Of a stretch of DNA of 64,000 nt, positions 35,546-45,469 are shown one piece after another. The notes under the pieces were generated by a model, which searched no databases, was not told where the DNA came from, and worked only from the letters and a program-made list of their open reading frames with translations. Made by a program: the position numbers and the translations under genes. Origin of the DNA: BD1-7 clade bacterium (GTDB lineage: Bacteria > Pseudomonadota > Gammaproteobacteria > Pseudomonadales > DT-91); assembly GCA_902705835.1 (NCBI GenBank), contig CACSIN010000029.1, forward strand, positions 142,810-206,809, written 5' to 3'. Within the stretch, counting starts at the first letter, position 1. Every line of letters begins with the position of its first letter.

Positions 35546-37975
35546 TTAGTCCGAAACACTCATTGAGCGGTACCTTTCTGGTTTTTCATCCTCATCCACT
35601 TCTCTACGCCGTTTTTCCTTACCTCCAAACATCACAACCAGCAGCGCGGGCGTCACTAGAAGATCAATCAACAGGGCCAATACCGTAATCAGCGCGAGCG
35701 TCGTGCCAAACATCTGAAAAGATTTTATCGACGAAACAACGTTACCAAATGATGCTGAGCTGTAGATGATGGTTGTGATCAAAAGCGCAGGGCCACAATC
35801 ACGCACGGATATCATTGCCGATCTGGCAACACTGTTTCGGTTTTGATACGCCTGTTTAAAGTGGAACAAATAGTGAAGCGTGTCATCCACGACCAACCCT
35901 AAAGCAATTGCACCGACGCTGATCGTCGTTTGATCCAGCGGCCAATCAACGAATACCATTACATTCATCACAAGCACTATCGGCAGCAAATTCGGAATCA
36001 TGCTAACCAACCCGATACGCAGGCTTTTCATCATGATGCCCATCAAAATAATAATGGTGACTAACGCAATAGCGTAGCTCTTCAACATCGAGCTCAACGC
36101 ACGCGGTATCGATTCACCAAGCAAGGCCGTCAATCCCGTTACCACCGCACTATTTTCACCGAATTCGGATATTAGCAGTTTGTCGATTTCACCCAATACC
36201 TCATGATAAACAACGCCGTCTGCATAGGTCATTTTTAAGGTCAGTCGGGCATAACGAAAATCACTATCAACCACATCGAGCAGATCATCACCGTTCGATA
36301 TTTCGAATATCAACAACTCCTGTGCAATCAAATCCGCCTGATCGGGAATCACGTAAGCCGTCGGGTCATTCTCATTGAGGGCTTTGTGGGTTTCTTTGAT
36401 GATATTCAATACAGAATACGGCGTATCAAAATCAACTCCGGCAATATGGGTATGTGTTAACGCATCACTGAGACGCTCCAGCTTTTGCAAAAATTCAGGT
36501 TTCAAAACCCCGTTATCAACACCACTATCAATCAAAACTTCAAAATTACCCGCTCCATGATAGTCGGCATCATAACGAAGCTGATCACTAACAATCGGCG
36601 CATCGGGTGGAAATACCGCAAGAATATCGTCAGAAAATCGAAGCTGAGTCGCATGCCAGACGCCGCCAACCAGCGCAACGACCGCCACCGCCGATATAAC
36701 ACGGGCGTGCTCGATCGACAGTCGAACACACGCGTTCGTTAATGTATTTACCCACTGTAGCGCCCGTAAATTTTGATTCACAGGTTTGATGCGAGAGACA
36801 GCCAATAACGCAGGAATCAACGTGACACTGAGCATCAAAGCCGTAAACACCGCGATCGCAGTGAAAACGCCGAGGTCAGTAATAGATGCAAGATCAGCCG
36901 CAACAAACGATAAAAAGCCCGCACCCGTCGTTAAACTCGTCAGCAACACAGCTGGGGCAGAAACACTTACCGCATTCAAAACGGCTTCTTTTTTCATACC
37001 GTAATCAGTGTAATAACGGTAAAACAAGCTAAGAATGTGCACCGAGTCAGCGACGCCAATCGCCACTAAAATCGCCGGCAGTGATCCCATGGTTAGGGTA
37101 TAAGGCGTGCCTGTTAATGCCATCATGCCGATGGCGACAATCAAGGATCCATTAATCACAGCCAAGGGAATTAACATCCCTGATACACGACGAAAGAAAA
37201 CAAACAAAAATAAAAGTGTTAGCGTAAACGCCAAACCTGTTGTTAATCCGGTATCACTGAGAATCAAACGATTTAGCGTCTCTTGGATCACCGGGTTACC
37301 TGCCAACACAGTGCGCGTATTGGTTCGCTCACTAAAGCTATTTAACTGCGAACGTATGGCGCGAACCGCTTCATCTTTTTTATCTTGATCAATGGCCACA
37401 AACTGACCACTTACCGGATCTTTCACCTGCGTTTGAAGTTCAACGATAAGCGCTAATGCATTCCCCTGAGCACTGATCAGCCGATTATAATAATTGGGTG
37501 ATGCTAGTAAATAATCCTCAAGCGTCTCTTGCGGCCATCGTTGTTTAAAGCCTACCTGAGGGTAATCTTCCAACAATTCTTCCACGATTAATTCACCGTC
37601 AACACCATAGGTGTAACGCGCATTCATCGTGCTCGTAATCTCATGCACATAAGGCTCAGTAGATTCGAGCAACTGCTGCAAAGCGGCAATGTTAGCTATC
37701 GCGTCTTTATCCACGCCATTGTCTGCATTCACACTGACCAGAATTACATCATCAGAACCAAAGTGTGCCTGAAACGTATCAAAGTGCTGCCGTATGGGGT
37801 CATCTTTATGCAATCTTGCCTCAACAGAGGTATCCATCGTCAAGTTTGCCATGCTGAGTATCATAGCGACCATGATCAGGCCGGTTGTGACAATAACCCA
37901 AATTGCGTAGCGATAGCTGAAATCGGCCCACAATCGAAAGGCCCTTTGTAAATAGGTATCGGGTAGCGTCCCCAT
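35546..37975 (-). CDS. MMPL/RND-superfamily exporter
   Basis: An 809-residue transporter with about 12 transmembrane helices arranged as two repeats, each one helix, a large periplasmic loop and five helices. Typical motifs are VGVADSVHILSLFYRY-like (AIGVADSVHILSLF) in the first half and LGLVVDDTLHYLFHF in the second; these Asp residues lie in the proton-translocating helices. The closest group is the MMPL/HpnN type that moves hydrophobic lipids or sterol-like molecules. No adaptor or outer-membrane gene is adjacent. The C-terminus is charged (KEKRRREVDEDEKPERYRS). Confidence 0.88.
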   Translation of the reverse strand: MGTLPDTYLQRAFRLWADFSYRYAIWVIVTTGLIMVAMILSMANLTMDTSVEARLHKDDPIRQHFDTFQAHFGSDDVILVSVNADNGVDKDAIANIAALQQLLESTEPYVHEITSTMNARYTYGVDGELIVEELLEDYPQVGFKQRWPQETLEDYLLASPNYYNRLISAQGNALALIVELQTQVKDPVSGQFVAIDQDKKDEAVRAIRSQLNSFSERTNTRTVLAGNPVIQETLNRLILSDTGLTTGLAFTLTLLFLFVFFRRVSGMLIPLAVINGSLIVAIGMMALTGTPYTLTMGSLPAILVAIGVADSVHILSLFYRYYTDYGMKKEAVLNAVSVSAPAVLLTSLTTGAGFLSFVAADLASITDLGVFTAIAVFTALMLSVTLIPALLAVSRIKPVNQNLRALQWVNTLTNACVRLSIEHARVISAVAVVALVGGVWHATQLRFSDDILAVFPPDAPIVSDQLRYDADYHGAGNFEVLIDSGVDNGVLKPEFLQKLERLSDALTHTHIAGVDFDTPYSVLNIIKETHKALNENDPTAYVIPDQADLIAQELLIFEISNGDDLLDVVDSDFRYARLTLKMTYADGVVYHEVLGEIDKLLISEFGENSAVVTGLTALLGESIPRALSSMLKSYAIALVTIIILMGIMMKSLRIGLVSMIPNLLPIVLVMNVMVFVDWPLDQTTISVGAIALGLVVDDTLHYLFHFKQAYQNRNSVARSAMISVRDCGPALLITTIIYSSASFGNVVSSIKSFQMFGTTLALITVLALLIDLLVTPALLVVMFGGKEKRRREVDEDEKPERYRSMSVSD

Positions 37976-38155
37976 GAATAACTCCGTTCAATAAGATAGT
38001 GGATCACGCGAATAGAAAAGCATATTCAAAGGCCAGCGTAGCCTTGCAGGAATTCAATAAGTAGTCTCGATACCCGCGTATCGATTCTGCATATATGCAT
38101 ATGGATGAGCTAAGAAGAACGGTAAGATATAGAAATGAGCAGAGACTAACGCTCG

Positions 38156-38180
38156 GAGTTAGGGCTTGAGTTAGAGTTAG
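38156..38180. repeat. GAGTTAG direct repeats upstream of the LysR gene
   Basis: Three copies of GAGTTAG at 38156-38162, 38168-38174 and 38174-38180, the first two separated by five bases and the last two sharing a G. They end about 12 bases before the ATG at 38192 and overlap the region where a ribosome-binding site is expected. They could be a regulator-binding array or simple slippage. Confidence 0.5.
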
Positions 38181-38191
38181 GGAAAGAAATA

Positions 38192-39088
38192 ATGAACTGG
38201 GACAACATCCGGATATTTACCACCGTGCATGAGTGCGGCTCGATCGGAAAGGCAGCAGCACGGCTTTCTCTCAATCACAGCACAGTACTACGGCGACTCG
38301 ATCAACTTGAACAAACATTAGGCGTGAAACTATTCGTACGTTCGACATCGGGCTACCAAATGACCGATGCAGCAGAACAACTCCTGGAACACGCAACGAC
38401 AATGCACGACAGTGCTAACGCGTTTCATCGGGCCGCTGCCGGTAATATTGAAGAAACCACCAGCCCAATTCGCATAACCTTGTCGCCGAGCATGGCAACA
38501 ACCCTGATGCGCAGCATCGTCGAATTCCAAACACAATACCCGCAGTACCAGCTTGATGTCGCCGCAGACATCAACTTGAGTGATCTATCTCGCCTAGAAG
38601 CCGATGTCGCGATTCGCTACACCAATAACCCACCAGAACACTATGTTGGCCGGCAGGTTTTGAGCCTGCCGCAAAAGCTCTATGTGAGCCGCCAGTATCT
38701 GGCCGAGCACCCATCGATGCATGACGTCAGTGATATTGAAGACTGGGTGGTACTCGCGATGCCCGCGTTTGGCAATCAATTTGAACAATGGATTGAAAGC
38801 CTAGGTGACAAAGGCAGAGTTTCAATCAAAACCAACGCCACAGACCTAGCCATAGAGGCCGTGGCCGGTGGCGCAGGGGCATGTTTTTTACCCGAGCTGC
38901 GAGCCGCTGAACGTACAGAGTTAACGCCCCTAGATTTGGATCCGTTCGATTCGACATTAGGAATCTGGTTATTGACGCATAAAGATCTTCGCTACCAACC
39001 CAGCATCCGTCGCTTTATGCGTTTTATGGCAGAAGATTTACAGAAGAAGTTACCCGAGTACGCCATCAATACTGGGGAATTCGTCTAG
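38192..39088 (+). CDS. LysR-family transcriptional regulator
   Basis: A 298-residue regulator. The N-terminal winged helix-turn-helix spans about 1-60 (IFTTVHECGSIGKAAARLSL, STVLRRLDQLEQTLGVKLF) and the ligand-binding domain the rest (ITLSPSMATTLMRSIVEFQT). It is transcribed away from the MMPL exporter gene across a 216-base gap, which is the usual geometry for a LysR protein and its target; regulation of the exporter is plausible but unproven. Confidence 0.9.
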   Translation: MNWDNIRIFTTVHECGSIGKAAARLSLNHSTVLRRLDQLEQTLGVKLFVRSTSGYQMTDAAEQLLEHATTMHDSANAFHRAAAGNIEETTSPIRITLSPSMATTLMRSIVEFQTQYPQYQLDVAADINLSDLSRLEADVAIRYTNNPPEHYVGRQVLSLPQKLYVSRQYLAEHPSMHDVSDIEDWVVLAMPAFGNQFEQWIESLGDKGRVSIKTNATDLAIEAVAGGAGACFLPELRAAERTELTPLDLDPFDSTLGIWLLTHKDLRYQPSIRRFMRFMAEDLQKKLPEYAINTGEFV

Positions 39089-39156
39089 CCAAAGCACGAA
39101 TAGATGCCCAAACCGGATGCCCCGGCAGAAATATAAATGCCCGATTCAAAGGCGAA

Positions 39157-39182
39157 AAAAAAGCGCTAAACAGCGCTTTTTT
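39157..39182. terminator. Bidirectional terminator between lysR and ilvE
   Basis: AAAAAAGCGCT (39157-39167), loop AAAC, and AGCGCTTTTTT (39172-39182) form a perfect 11-bp stem with an A-tract on one side and a T-tract on the other, so it can terminate both convergent transcripts. Confidence 0.9.
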
Positions 39183-39203
39183 GAAGGTAACGAGCGTTGG
39201 CAA

Positions 39204-40130
39204 TTACTTAACCGCAGTCAACCACTCCGGGTTTTGACTACGACGGCCTTTCACCTGATCAAAATACATTGCCTGCATCTTTGTCGTAATCGGCCCACGA
39301 ACGCCTTCGCCAATTTTACGCGAATCCAGCTCACGAATCGGCAGTACTTCAGCGGCAGTACCGGTGAAGAAAGCCTCATCTGCCACGTACACTTCATCAC
39401 GCGTGATGCGCTTCTCTTCAACTTCTAGGCCTAGCTCTTTGGCGAAGTGGAAGATGGTGTTACGGGTGATACCGTCAAGGCAGGAAGTCAGCTCTGGCGT
39501 GTAGATTTTACCATCGCGGATGATAAAGATATTTTCGCCGCTGCCTTCAGCCACATAACCTTCGTTATCCAGCAACAAAGCTTCTTCCGCGCCGCTATCT
39601 AGTGCTTCACGCAATGCCAGCATGGAGTTGATGTAATGGCCATTGGCTTTGGCTTTACACATAGAGATATTAACGTGGTGACGGGTATACGATGATGTAC
39701 GAACCTTGATGCCGATTTCACGCGCTTCAGGGCTCATATAAGCCGGCCAATCCCAAGCAGCAACAATCACATGTGCTTTAAGGTTATCAGCACGCAGGCC
39801 CATACCTTCTGAGCCGTAAAAACACATGGGGCGCAGGTACGCTTCATCCAAGTTGTTTTCACGCACAACGGCACGCTGTGCTTCATTCAATTCTTCTTTG
39901 CTGTAAGGAACTTCCATCTGCAGAATGTGAGCAGAACGAAACAACCGATCGGTATGCTCATTCAAACGGAAGATACATGGGCCTTGGTCAGCCGTGTTGT
40001 AGGCACGAACACCTTCAAACACACCCAGGCCATAATGCAGTGTGTGGGTTAAGACGTGGACTTTGGCATCTTTCCATGGCACCAATTCACCATCAAACCA
40101 AATTACCCCTTCACGATCAGCCATGGACAT
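39204..40130 (-). CDS. ilvE: Branched-chain amino acid aminotransferase
   Basis: A 308-residue fold-type IV PLP enzyme. The catalytic lysine lies in KANGHYINSML (K161), and LHYGLGVFEGVRAY and YVAEGSGENIFI are the phosphate- and substrate-binding segments. It interconverts Val, Leu and Ile with their 2-oxo acids. A start at the second Met (MADREG, four bases shorter spacing to GGAG) is possible. It lies downstream of glnE on the same strand, the order seen in pseudomonads, with a 312-base gap that probably has its own promoter. Confidence 0.96.
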   Translation of the reverse strand: MSMADREGVIWFDGELVPWKDAKVHVLTHTLHYGLGVFEGVRAYNTADQGPCIFRLNEHTDRLFRSAHILQMEVPYSKEELNEAQRAVVRENNLDEAYLRPMCFYGSEGMGLRADNLKAHVIVAAWDWPAYMSPEAREIGIKVRTSSYTRHHVNISMCKAKANGHYINSMLALREALDSGAEEALLLDNEGYVAEGSGENIFIIRDGKIYTPELTSCLDGITRNTIFHFAKELGLEVEEKRITRDEVYVADEAFFTGTAAEVLPIRELDSRKIGEGVRGPITTKMQAMYFDQVKGRRSQNPEWLTAVK

Positions 40131-40442
40131 TGTTTTCTAGCTCCGACTCAAACGACTATTTCAAGACCTATAACAAACACGACCACACTCACTTAGGAGG
40201 CTCTATCGTATTCGTTGATTTCACGATAAATGTCTCGCACCCTCAACTTACCGGGAGCGAACAACACCTGTATTTGCTGCGCTATTGTACTGTTTTTACG
40301 CGCATCTGGGTTGTATCAGCTTACTGGCTTCAGGCATTTCCAGCCCGTTCCCACGTTACCGACAACCGTGATGGCTGCGCAAACGACGATTCACAAACCG
40401 CCTAGCCATCACATGAAAAATGCCGGCGATCTGGAACATACG
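40131..40442. other. Intergenic region between glnE and ilvE, 312 bases
   Basis: It separates two minus-strand genes and is longer than needed for read-through, so an ilvE promoter is expected here. The GGAG ribosome-binding site of ilvE is at about 40140-40143. I see no riboswitch, leader peptide or stem-loop that is convincing. Confidence 0.4.
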
Positions 40443-43385
40443 TTACTCAACAGCAACATCCAGATTGGTCCGACATTCATCATCACCTGCACCTAGCAAA
40501 CGACACCACAGCGCTTTTACAGCCTGTCGGTGACGTAAGAAATCAGCCGCGGGGGCTTCATTTTTCTCTTGCCTGAGCCCCAATTTATGGCCATAAGAGC
40601 GGTACGCTTGATAAGCAGCAACCACATCTCGGCGCTCAAACTCGGTGATCAGACCGGTGTCTGCCAACAGTTCGAGTATCCGGATATTGTCGGTAAATCG
40701 GGTCAATTCCGGATGTTCGCGCGACCAAGCAAGAACCGCGTACTGTACCATAAATTCAATATCAACGATGCCCCAACGGCTGTGTTTTAAATGAAATATC
40801 TCGGATGCTGGCGATCTTGCGTAAGTCGGTGCCAGGTTATCGTGCATCTTCTTACGCATTTTGATCACTTCACACGCCAGCTCTTCATGTGAACGCTCGC
40901 GCATTAAGGTCGCTTTGCGAATTTTTTTGAAACCCTGGCCCACAGCCATTGATCCGGCAACGATACGGCCACGCACGAGTGCTTGATGCTCCCATGTCCA
41001 AGCTTCGTTATCCTGATAACGCTCAAAGGCATCCAGTGAACTTACCAACAAGCCTTTGCCGCCGGATGGCCGCAGACGCATATCGACTTCATACAGCTGC
41101 CCTAGCTGCGTGCGCGTTGACAACATATGAATGATGCGTTGCCCCAAACGGGTAAAAAATTGGCGGGAGTCGACGGGCTTGTCGCCATCCGTTGTGCCTT
41201 GATCACAGCCCTGATACAAAAATACCAAATCAAGATCCGAGTTATGGCCCAGCTCGATACCGCCCAACTTGCCATAGGCAACAACGGCAAAGTTTGTGTC
41301 CATACAAGGCTCACCGCTGACTGATGGGCAACCGTGTTTGTTCACCATGAAATCCCAGCTGAGCTGCAACACATAGTTGAGGATCGCCTCGGCCACATAA
41401 CTGAGATAATCGGACACTTTAAACAGGGGAAGTTCGCCCGTCGCCTCGGCCACGACAATGTTCATTTGCCGCGCCAGCTTGAAGTAACGCAGCATATCCA
41501 TATGGTCTTCGAGATCATCTTCATTGATGCGCAGTGAGTGCTGGCGCAGGCTTTCACGTAATTCGTTAGGCTCGGGCACATGCCGCAGGCCTTTTTCAGT
41601 GAGTAATTCATCCAATAACACTGGGTGATGAATCAACTGCTGCATAACCCAGGTGCTTACGCTGGCAATGGTAATCAGGCGATCGAGTGCCTTGGGGTTT
41701 TCGTTCAAGAGCACCAAATAAGTCGTACGGCGAAGCACCGACTCCACTAGCTTCACCATCAATTCAACCGCGTTAATACGATGGGTTTGCGCCTGCAGGC
41801 AGGCCAACATCTGCTCGGCAAATTTATCCACACGTTCACGTGCGACGTCATCGAGCTTGGCGAGTGTTTTGTTCTCTCGCAGCTCAACTAGGCAGTTGGT
41901 TTCATGAGTATCAAAACCATGGGCTTGCAGCTCATCACGAAGCTGCGTCACGTCATCACTGGCCCATGCATCCGCCCACGCCTGCTGTACTTCATCAGTT
42001 TCTTCGTCAACTTCTTCAACAACGTGGTCAAAGTGTTCACGCACACGGGTACGGTGCACGCCATAGGCTGCCATAAATGCCGCCCAATCCTCGTACCCTA
42101 ATGCATAGGCAATGCGCAGCTGGCCATCTTCATCATTGGGTAAACGCTGGGTTTGTTCGTCATTCAATGCTTGAATGGCATGCTCTGCATTACGCAAAAA
42201 CACATACGCGGCGAGTAATTCATCACTGGCGTTTTCAGGTAACGCACCGGCTGTATCGAGGTGTTGATACACCTGCCGCAAGCTGCGGGTTTGCAGTTTT
42301 TCATCACGACCGCCATATATCAGCTGGTAAGCTTGAGCGATAAATTCAATTTCGCGTATACCACCAGCACCCAACTTAACATCGTCCTGCTTGCCTAAAC
42401 GGCGCACTTCACGGGTGATCAAGCTTTTCATATCGCGCAATGCTTGAATGGCTGAGAAGTCGGTATAACGGCGATACACAAACGGCCGTAAATCACGCAT
42501 TAGGGATGCACCCGCTGCACCACCCACCACGTCGCGGGCCTTGATCATGGCGTAGCGTTCCCATTCACGACCTTGATCTTCGTAATAGATTTCCATCGCT
42601 GCAAAATTCATCGCCAACGCGCCGCTTTGGCCATAGGGGCGCAAACGCATATCAACCCGAAACACAAAACCGTCAATGGAGACTTTGTCGAGCGATTTGA
42701 TCAGGCGCTGCCCTAGTCGCGTAAAAAACATCTGATTGGCAAGCGGCTTATCGCCGTTGGTGGTGCCGCTTTCTTCGAAAGCAAACATCAGATCGATATC
42801 CGATGATAAATTCAGCTCATGGGCACCGAGTTTCCCCATGCCCAAAACAACCAGATGCTGAGGCTCACCCGATGACTCGCCGATCGGCACACCGTGCTTC
42901 TGGGCTAGCTTGTGGTAGTGAAATTCAACTGTTTCGTGGATACAAACATCCGCAAATACCGACAATTCTTCAACTAACATCCAAGTATCACAAAGCCGGT
43001 TGAGATCACGATAGATAAACCGGCTCATCTGCCGGTGGCGTGTTTCGCGTAGCGCTTGATCAAAGCCGATTTCATCATCGGGCAACCCTGCAAACAAAGC
43101 GCTGAATGCCTCCTTCGACATGGGGTGATCAAGCGTATCGCTGACAAGAACATCTAGCAGTATTTGCGGTTTCCGCGCCCATTGCCGGGCCAGATAATCA
43201 CTGACTGCCAAACACCGATTTAATCGCGTTAACCGCGCTTTATCGATCAGTTGCTCACTCAATTGGCAGGCTTGTTCGTCGGTCGCCGCCTCAAAGATGG
43301 CTTGCCATGCTTTGCTAATACGGGGCTTCAAAGCATCAGGAAATGCATCTTCCAGAGTTTGTTCAATTGTGGCCAGTTCAGTCAC
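40443..43385 (-). CDS. glnE: Bifunctional glutamine synthetase adenylyltransferase/deadenylase
   Basis: A 980-residue protein with two nucleotidyltransferase domains. The N-terminal deadenylase domain has GMGKLGAHELNLSSDIDLMF near 190 and the C-terminal adenylyltransferase domain YGKLGGIELGHNSDLDLVFL near 700; each carries the G-S/D-D-X-D metal-binding motif. GlnE adjusts glutamine synthetase activity in response to PII. Full family length; the two domains are linked by a regulatory region. Confidence 0.97.
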   Translation of the reverse strand: MTELATIEQTLEDAFPDALKPRISKAWQAIFEAATDEQACQLSEQLIDKARLTRLNRCLAVSDYLARQWARKPQILLDVLVSDTLDHPMSKEAFSALFAGLPDDEIGFDQALRETRHRQMSRFIYRDLNRLCDTWMLVEELSVFADVCIHETVEFHYHKLAQKHGVPIGESSGEPQHLVVLGMGKLGAHELNLSSDIDLMFAFEESGTTNGDKPLANQMFFTRLGQRLIKSLDKVSIDGFVFRVDMRLRPYGQSGALAMNFAAMEIYYEDQGREWERYAMIKARDVVGGAAGASLMRDLRPFVYRRYTDFSAIQALRDMKSLITREVRRLGKQDDVKLGAGGIREIEFIAQAYQLIYGGRDEKLQTRSLRQVYQHLDTAGALPENASDELLAAYVFLRNAEHAIQALNDEQTQRLPNDEDGQLRIAYALGYEDWAAFMAAYGVHRTRVREHFDHVVEEVDEETDEVQQAWADAWASDDVTQLRDELQAHGFDTHETNCLVELRENKTLAKLDDVARERVDKFAEQMLACLQAQTHRINAVELMVKLVESVLRRTTYLVLLNENPKALDRLITIASVSTWVMQQLIHHPVLLDELLTEKGLRHVPEPNELRESLRQHSLRINEDDLEDHMDMLRYFKLARQMNIVVAEATGELPLFKVSDYLSYVAEAILNYVLQLSWDFMVNKHGCPSVSGEPCMDTNFAVVAYGKLGGIELGHNSDLDLVFLYQGCDQGTTDGDKPVDSRQFFTRLGQRIIHMLSTRTQLGQLYEVDMRLRPSGGKGLLVSSLDAFERYQDNEAWTWEHQALVRGRIVAGSMAVGQGFKKIRKATLMRERSHEELACEVIKMRKKMHDNLAPTYARSPASEIFHLKHSRWGIVDIEFMVQYAVLAWSREHPELTRFTDNIRILELLADTGLITEFERRDVVAAYQAYRSYGHKLGLRQEKNEAPAADFLRHRQAVKALWCRLLGAGDDECRTNLDVAVE

Positions 43386-43529
43386 GCAAGATCCTCGTTG
43401 TCACGCCAGATGAATAGTTGTCACTGCCATGCTACCAATCTCGGCAGCTAGGGGATAGCAGACAGATCAAGTGCGGGGAGAATTCGTACAACTGGCAGTA
43501 CGTATCAAAGGGATATAACAAAAGCTCCA

Positions 43530-45299
43530 TCAAACAGCATGAATCGCCGGAGCCACCCGAAGGATTTCTTCAATGGTTGTCATACCGGCTTTAACCTTCT
43601 GGGCACCGCTGAGGCGCAGCGTTCGCATGCCCTCTTTCATCGCTTGCCGGCGCATACCGCCGAGATCACACTGCGGCTGAATAAAGGCCTGTACTTTGGG
43701 GCTGGCTTCTAAAATTTCATAGATACCCATACGGCCTAAATAGCCGGTATTTCGGCATTCTAGGCAACCGACAGGTTGATAGATCGTTTTCGGGGGGTCG
43801 ACCTTCCACGGTGCAACAAGATCGTGCCATTGCTGCTCATCGATTTCACCGGGCGCTTTGCAGTGCGGGCATAGGGTTCTCACCAAACGTTGTGCCATTA
43901 CGCCAAGCAATGTAGCTCGCACCAAATACGGCTCAAGGCCTACTTCCATCAACCGAGTGATGGCGGTTGGGGCATCATTGGTGTGCAATGTTGATAATAC
44001 GAGGTGACCGGTTAATGCCGCTTGCACAGCCATTTGTGCCGTTTCTGCATCACGGATCTCACCAATCATGATGATGTCTGGATCTTGACGCAGCAATGAG
44101 CGAACACCGGCGGCAAAGTCGAGACCAATAGCGTGATGCACCTGCATCTGATTAAACGAATCTTCGATCATCTCGATCGGGTCTTCGATAGAGCATACGT
44201 TCACCTGCTCTGTTGCCAAGCCTTTGAGGGTGGAATATAAGGTGGTAGTTTTACCCGACCCTGTTGGCCCGGTAACCAATACGATACCGTTGGGTTTGGT
44301 GGTCATATGTTGCCAACGATCAAAATCTTGATTAGCGAGACCGAGCTGCGAGAAGCTGCGTAATAAAACATCCGGATCAAAAATCCGCATCACGAGTTTT
44401 TCGCCAAAAGCAGTTGGAATCGTCGATAAACGCAGTTCAACTTCGTTGCCCAAAGGCGTTTTGGTTTTTAGACGGCCATCCTGCGGTTTACGCTTTTCAG
44501 CGATATTCATGCGCCCCATAGTTTTAATACGGCTAATTGAAGCCAACGCAGCATTAATTGGCATGTCGTAGACCCGGTGTAACACACCATCGATACGAAA
44601 ACGGATATAACCCACCTCACGGCGCGGCTCAATGTGAATATCACTGGCACGCTGATCGAACGCATACTGAAAAATCCAGTCAACTATGGTGACGATATGC
44701 TGGTCACCGGCATCCGGATCTTTAATCTCGTTCAGCTCAAGAAAGGCTTCAAGGTTATGGCCTGTGGAATAACCTTTATTTGCCGTAGCGCCGGAAATGG
44801 ATTTTGACAGGGCGTAGAATTCAGTGCGATAGCGTTTAATATCAGCCGGGTTGGCAAACACCCGCTCGACCGGTTTGTTTAAAACGTGTTCAAGATTTTC
44901 GATCCAGAGGGATTTAAATGGCTGCTCGCAAGCAACGACAACTCGGTTCGGCCAGACCTCAACAGCAAGAATATTGTGCTGTTCAGCAAAGGCATATGAC
45001 ATGACAGATGTGATTTTGGCTGCATCAATTTTCAGCGGATCAATATTGAAAAGTGGCAGTTTGGCTTCAGCGGCCATCCACTCACAGAGAAATTCTGCGG
45101 TTAGTTGCTTCGCAGCATCTTGCAGATTCACCAATTGTTGATCAGCAATGTATACCAACGGGTGTTTATCCAGATCGCCTTTTCCGCGCGGCAAGGCGAT
45201 AACTCGATCGGCATCATCTTGCGAGATAAGCCCTTGCTGGCAAAGTTGTGAAAGTAACTGACGAAGGTCTATGGCTTTTTCAGGCTGTGCTAGATTCAC
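43530..45299 (-). CDS. GspE/PilB-family secretion ATPase
   Basis: A 589-residue type II secretion/type IV pilus ATPase. The N-terminal GspE-N domains are followed by Walker A GPTGSGKTTTLYSTL (near 345), the Asp box, Walker B DPDIIMIGEIRD, the His box LSTLHTNDAPTA and a tetracysteine zinc element (CPHCKAPGEID with CLECRNTGYLG). It powers assembly of a pilin-like fibre. No other pilus or secretion gene is beside it, so whether it serves type IV pili, an MSHA-like pilus or a type II system is open. Confidence 0.92.
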   Translation of the reverse strand: MNLAQPEKAIDLRQLLSQLCQQGLISQDDADRVIALPRGKGDLDKHPLVYIADQQLVNLQDAAKQLTAEFLCEWMAAEAKLPLFNIDPLKIDAAKITSVMSYAFAEQHNILAVEVWPNRVVVACEQPFKSLWIENLEHVLNKPVERVFANPADIKRYRTEFYALSKSISGATANKGYSTGHNLEAFLELNEIKDPDAGDQHIVTIVDWIFQYAFDQRASDIHIEPRREVGYIRFRIDGVLHRVYDMPINAALASISRIKTMGRMNIAEKRKPQDGRLKTKTPLGNEVELRLSTIPTAFGEKLVMRIFDPDVLLRSFSQLGLANQDFDRWQHMTTKPNGIVLVTGPTGSGKTTTLYSTLKGLATEQVNVCSIEDPIEMIEDSFNQMQVHHAIGLDFAAGVRSLLRQDPDIIMIGEIRDAETAQMAVQAALTGHLVLSTLHTNDAPTAITRLMEVGLEPYLVRATLLGVMAQRLVRTLCPHCKAPGEIDEQQWHDLVAPWKVDPPKTIYQPVGCLECRNTGYLGRMGIYEILEASPKVQAFIQPQCDLGGMRRQAMKEGMRTLRLSGAQKVKAGMTTIEEILRVAPAIHAV

Positions 45300-45469
45300 T
45301 ATTAGCTCTCATGGATTGTGGTTATCGCAACCTCTGTTAGATGAGTATGAGCATACTGGTCAGCCAGACAAGAAGCCAGTATATCCAGGCAAGTTGATAA
45401 CTACCCGCGCAACCGGCACAACGCAGTTACGCAAACCAGGCAGACGACTTACAGAGGCTCCATCATCTT

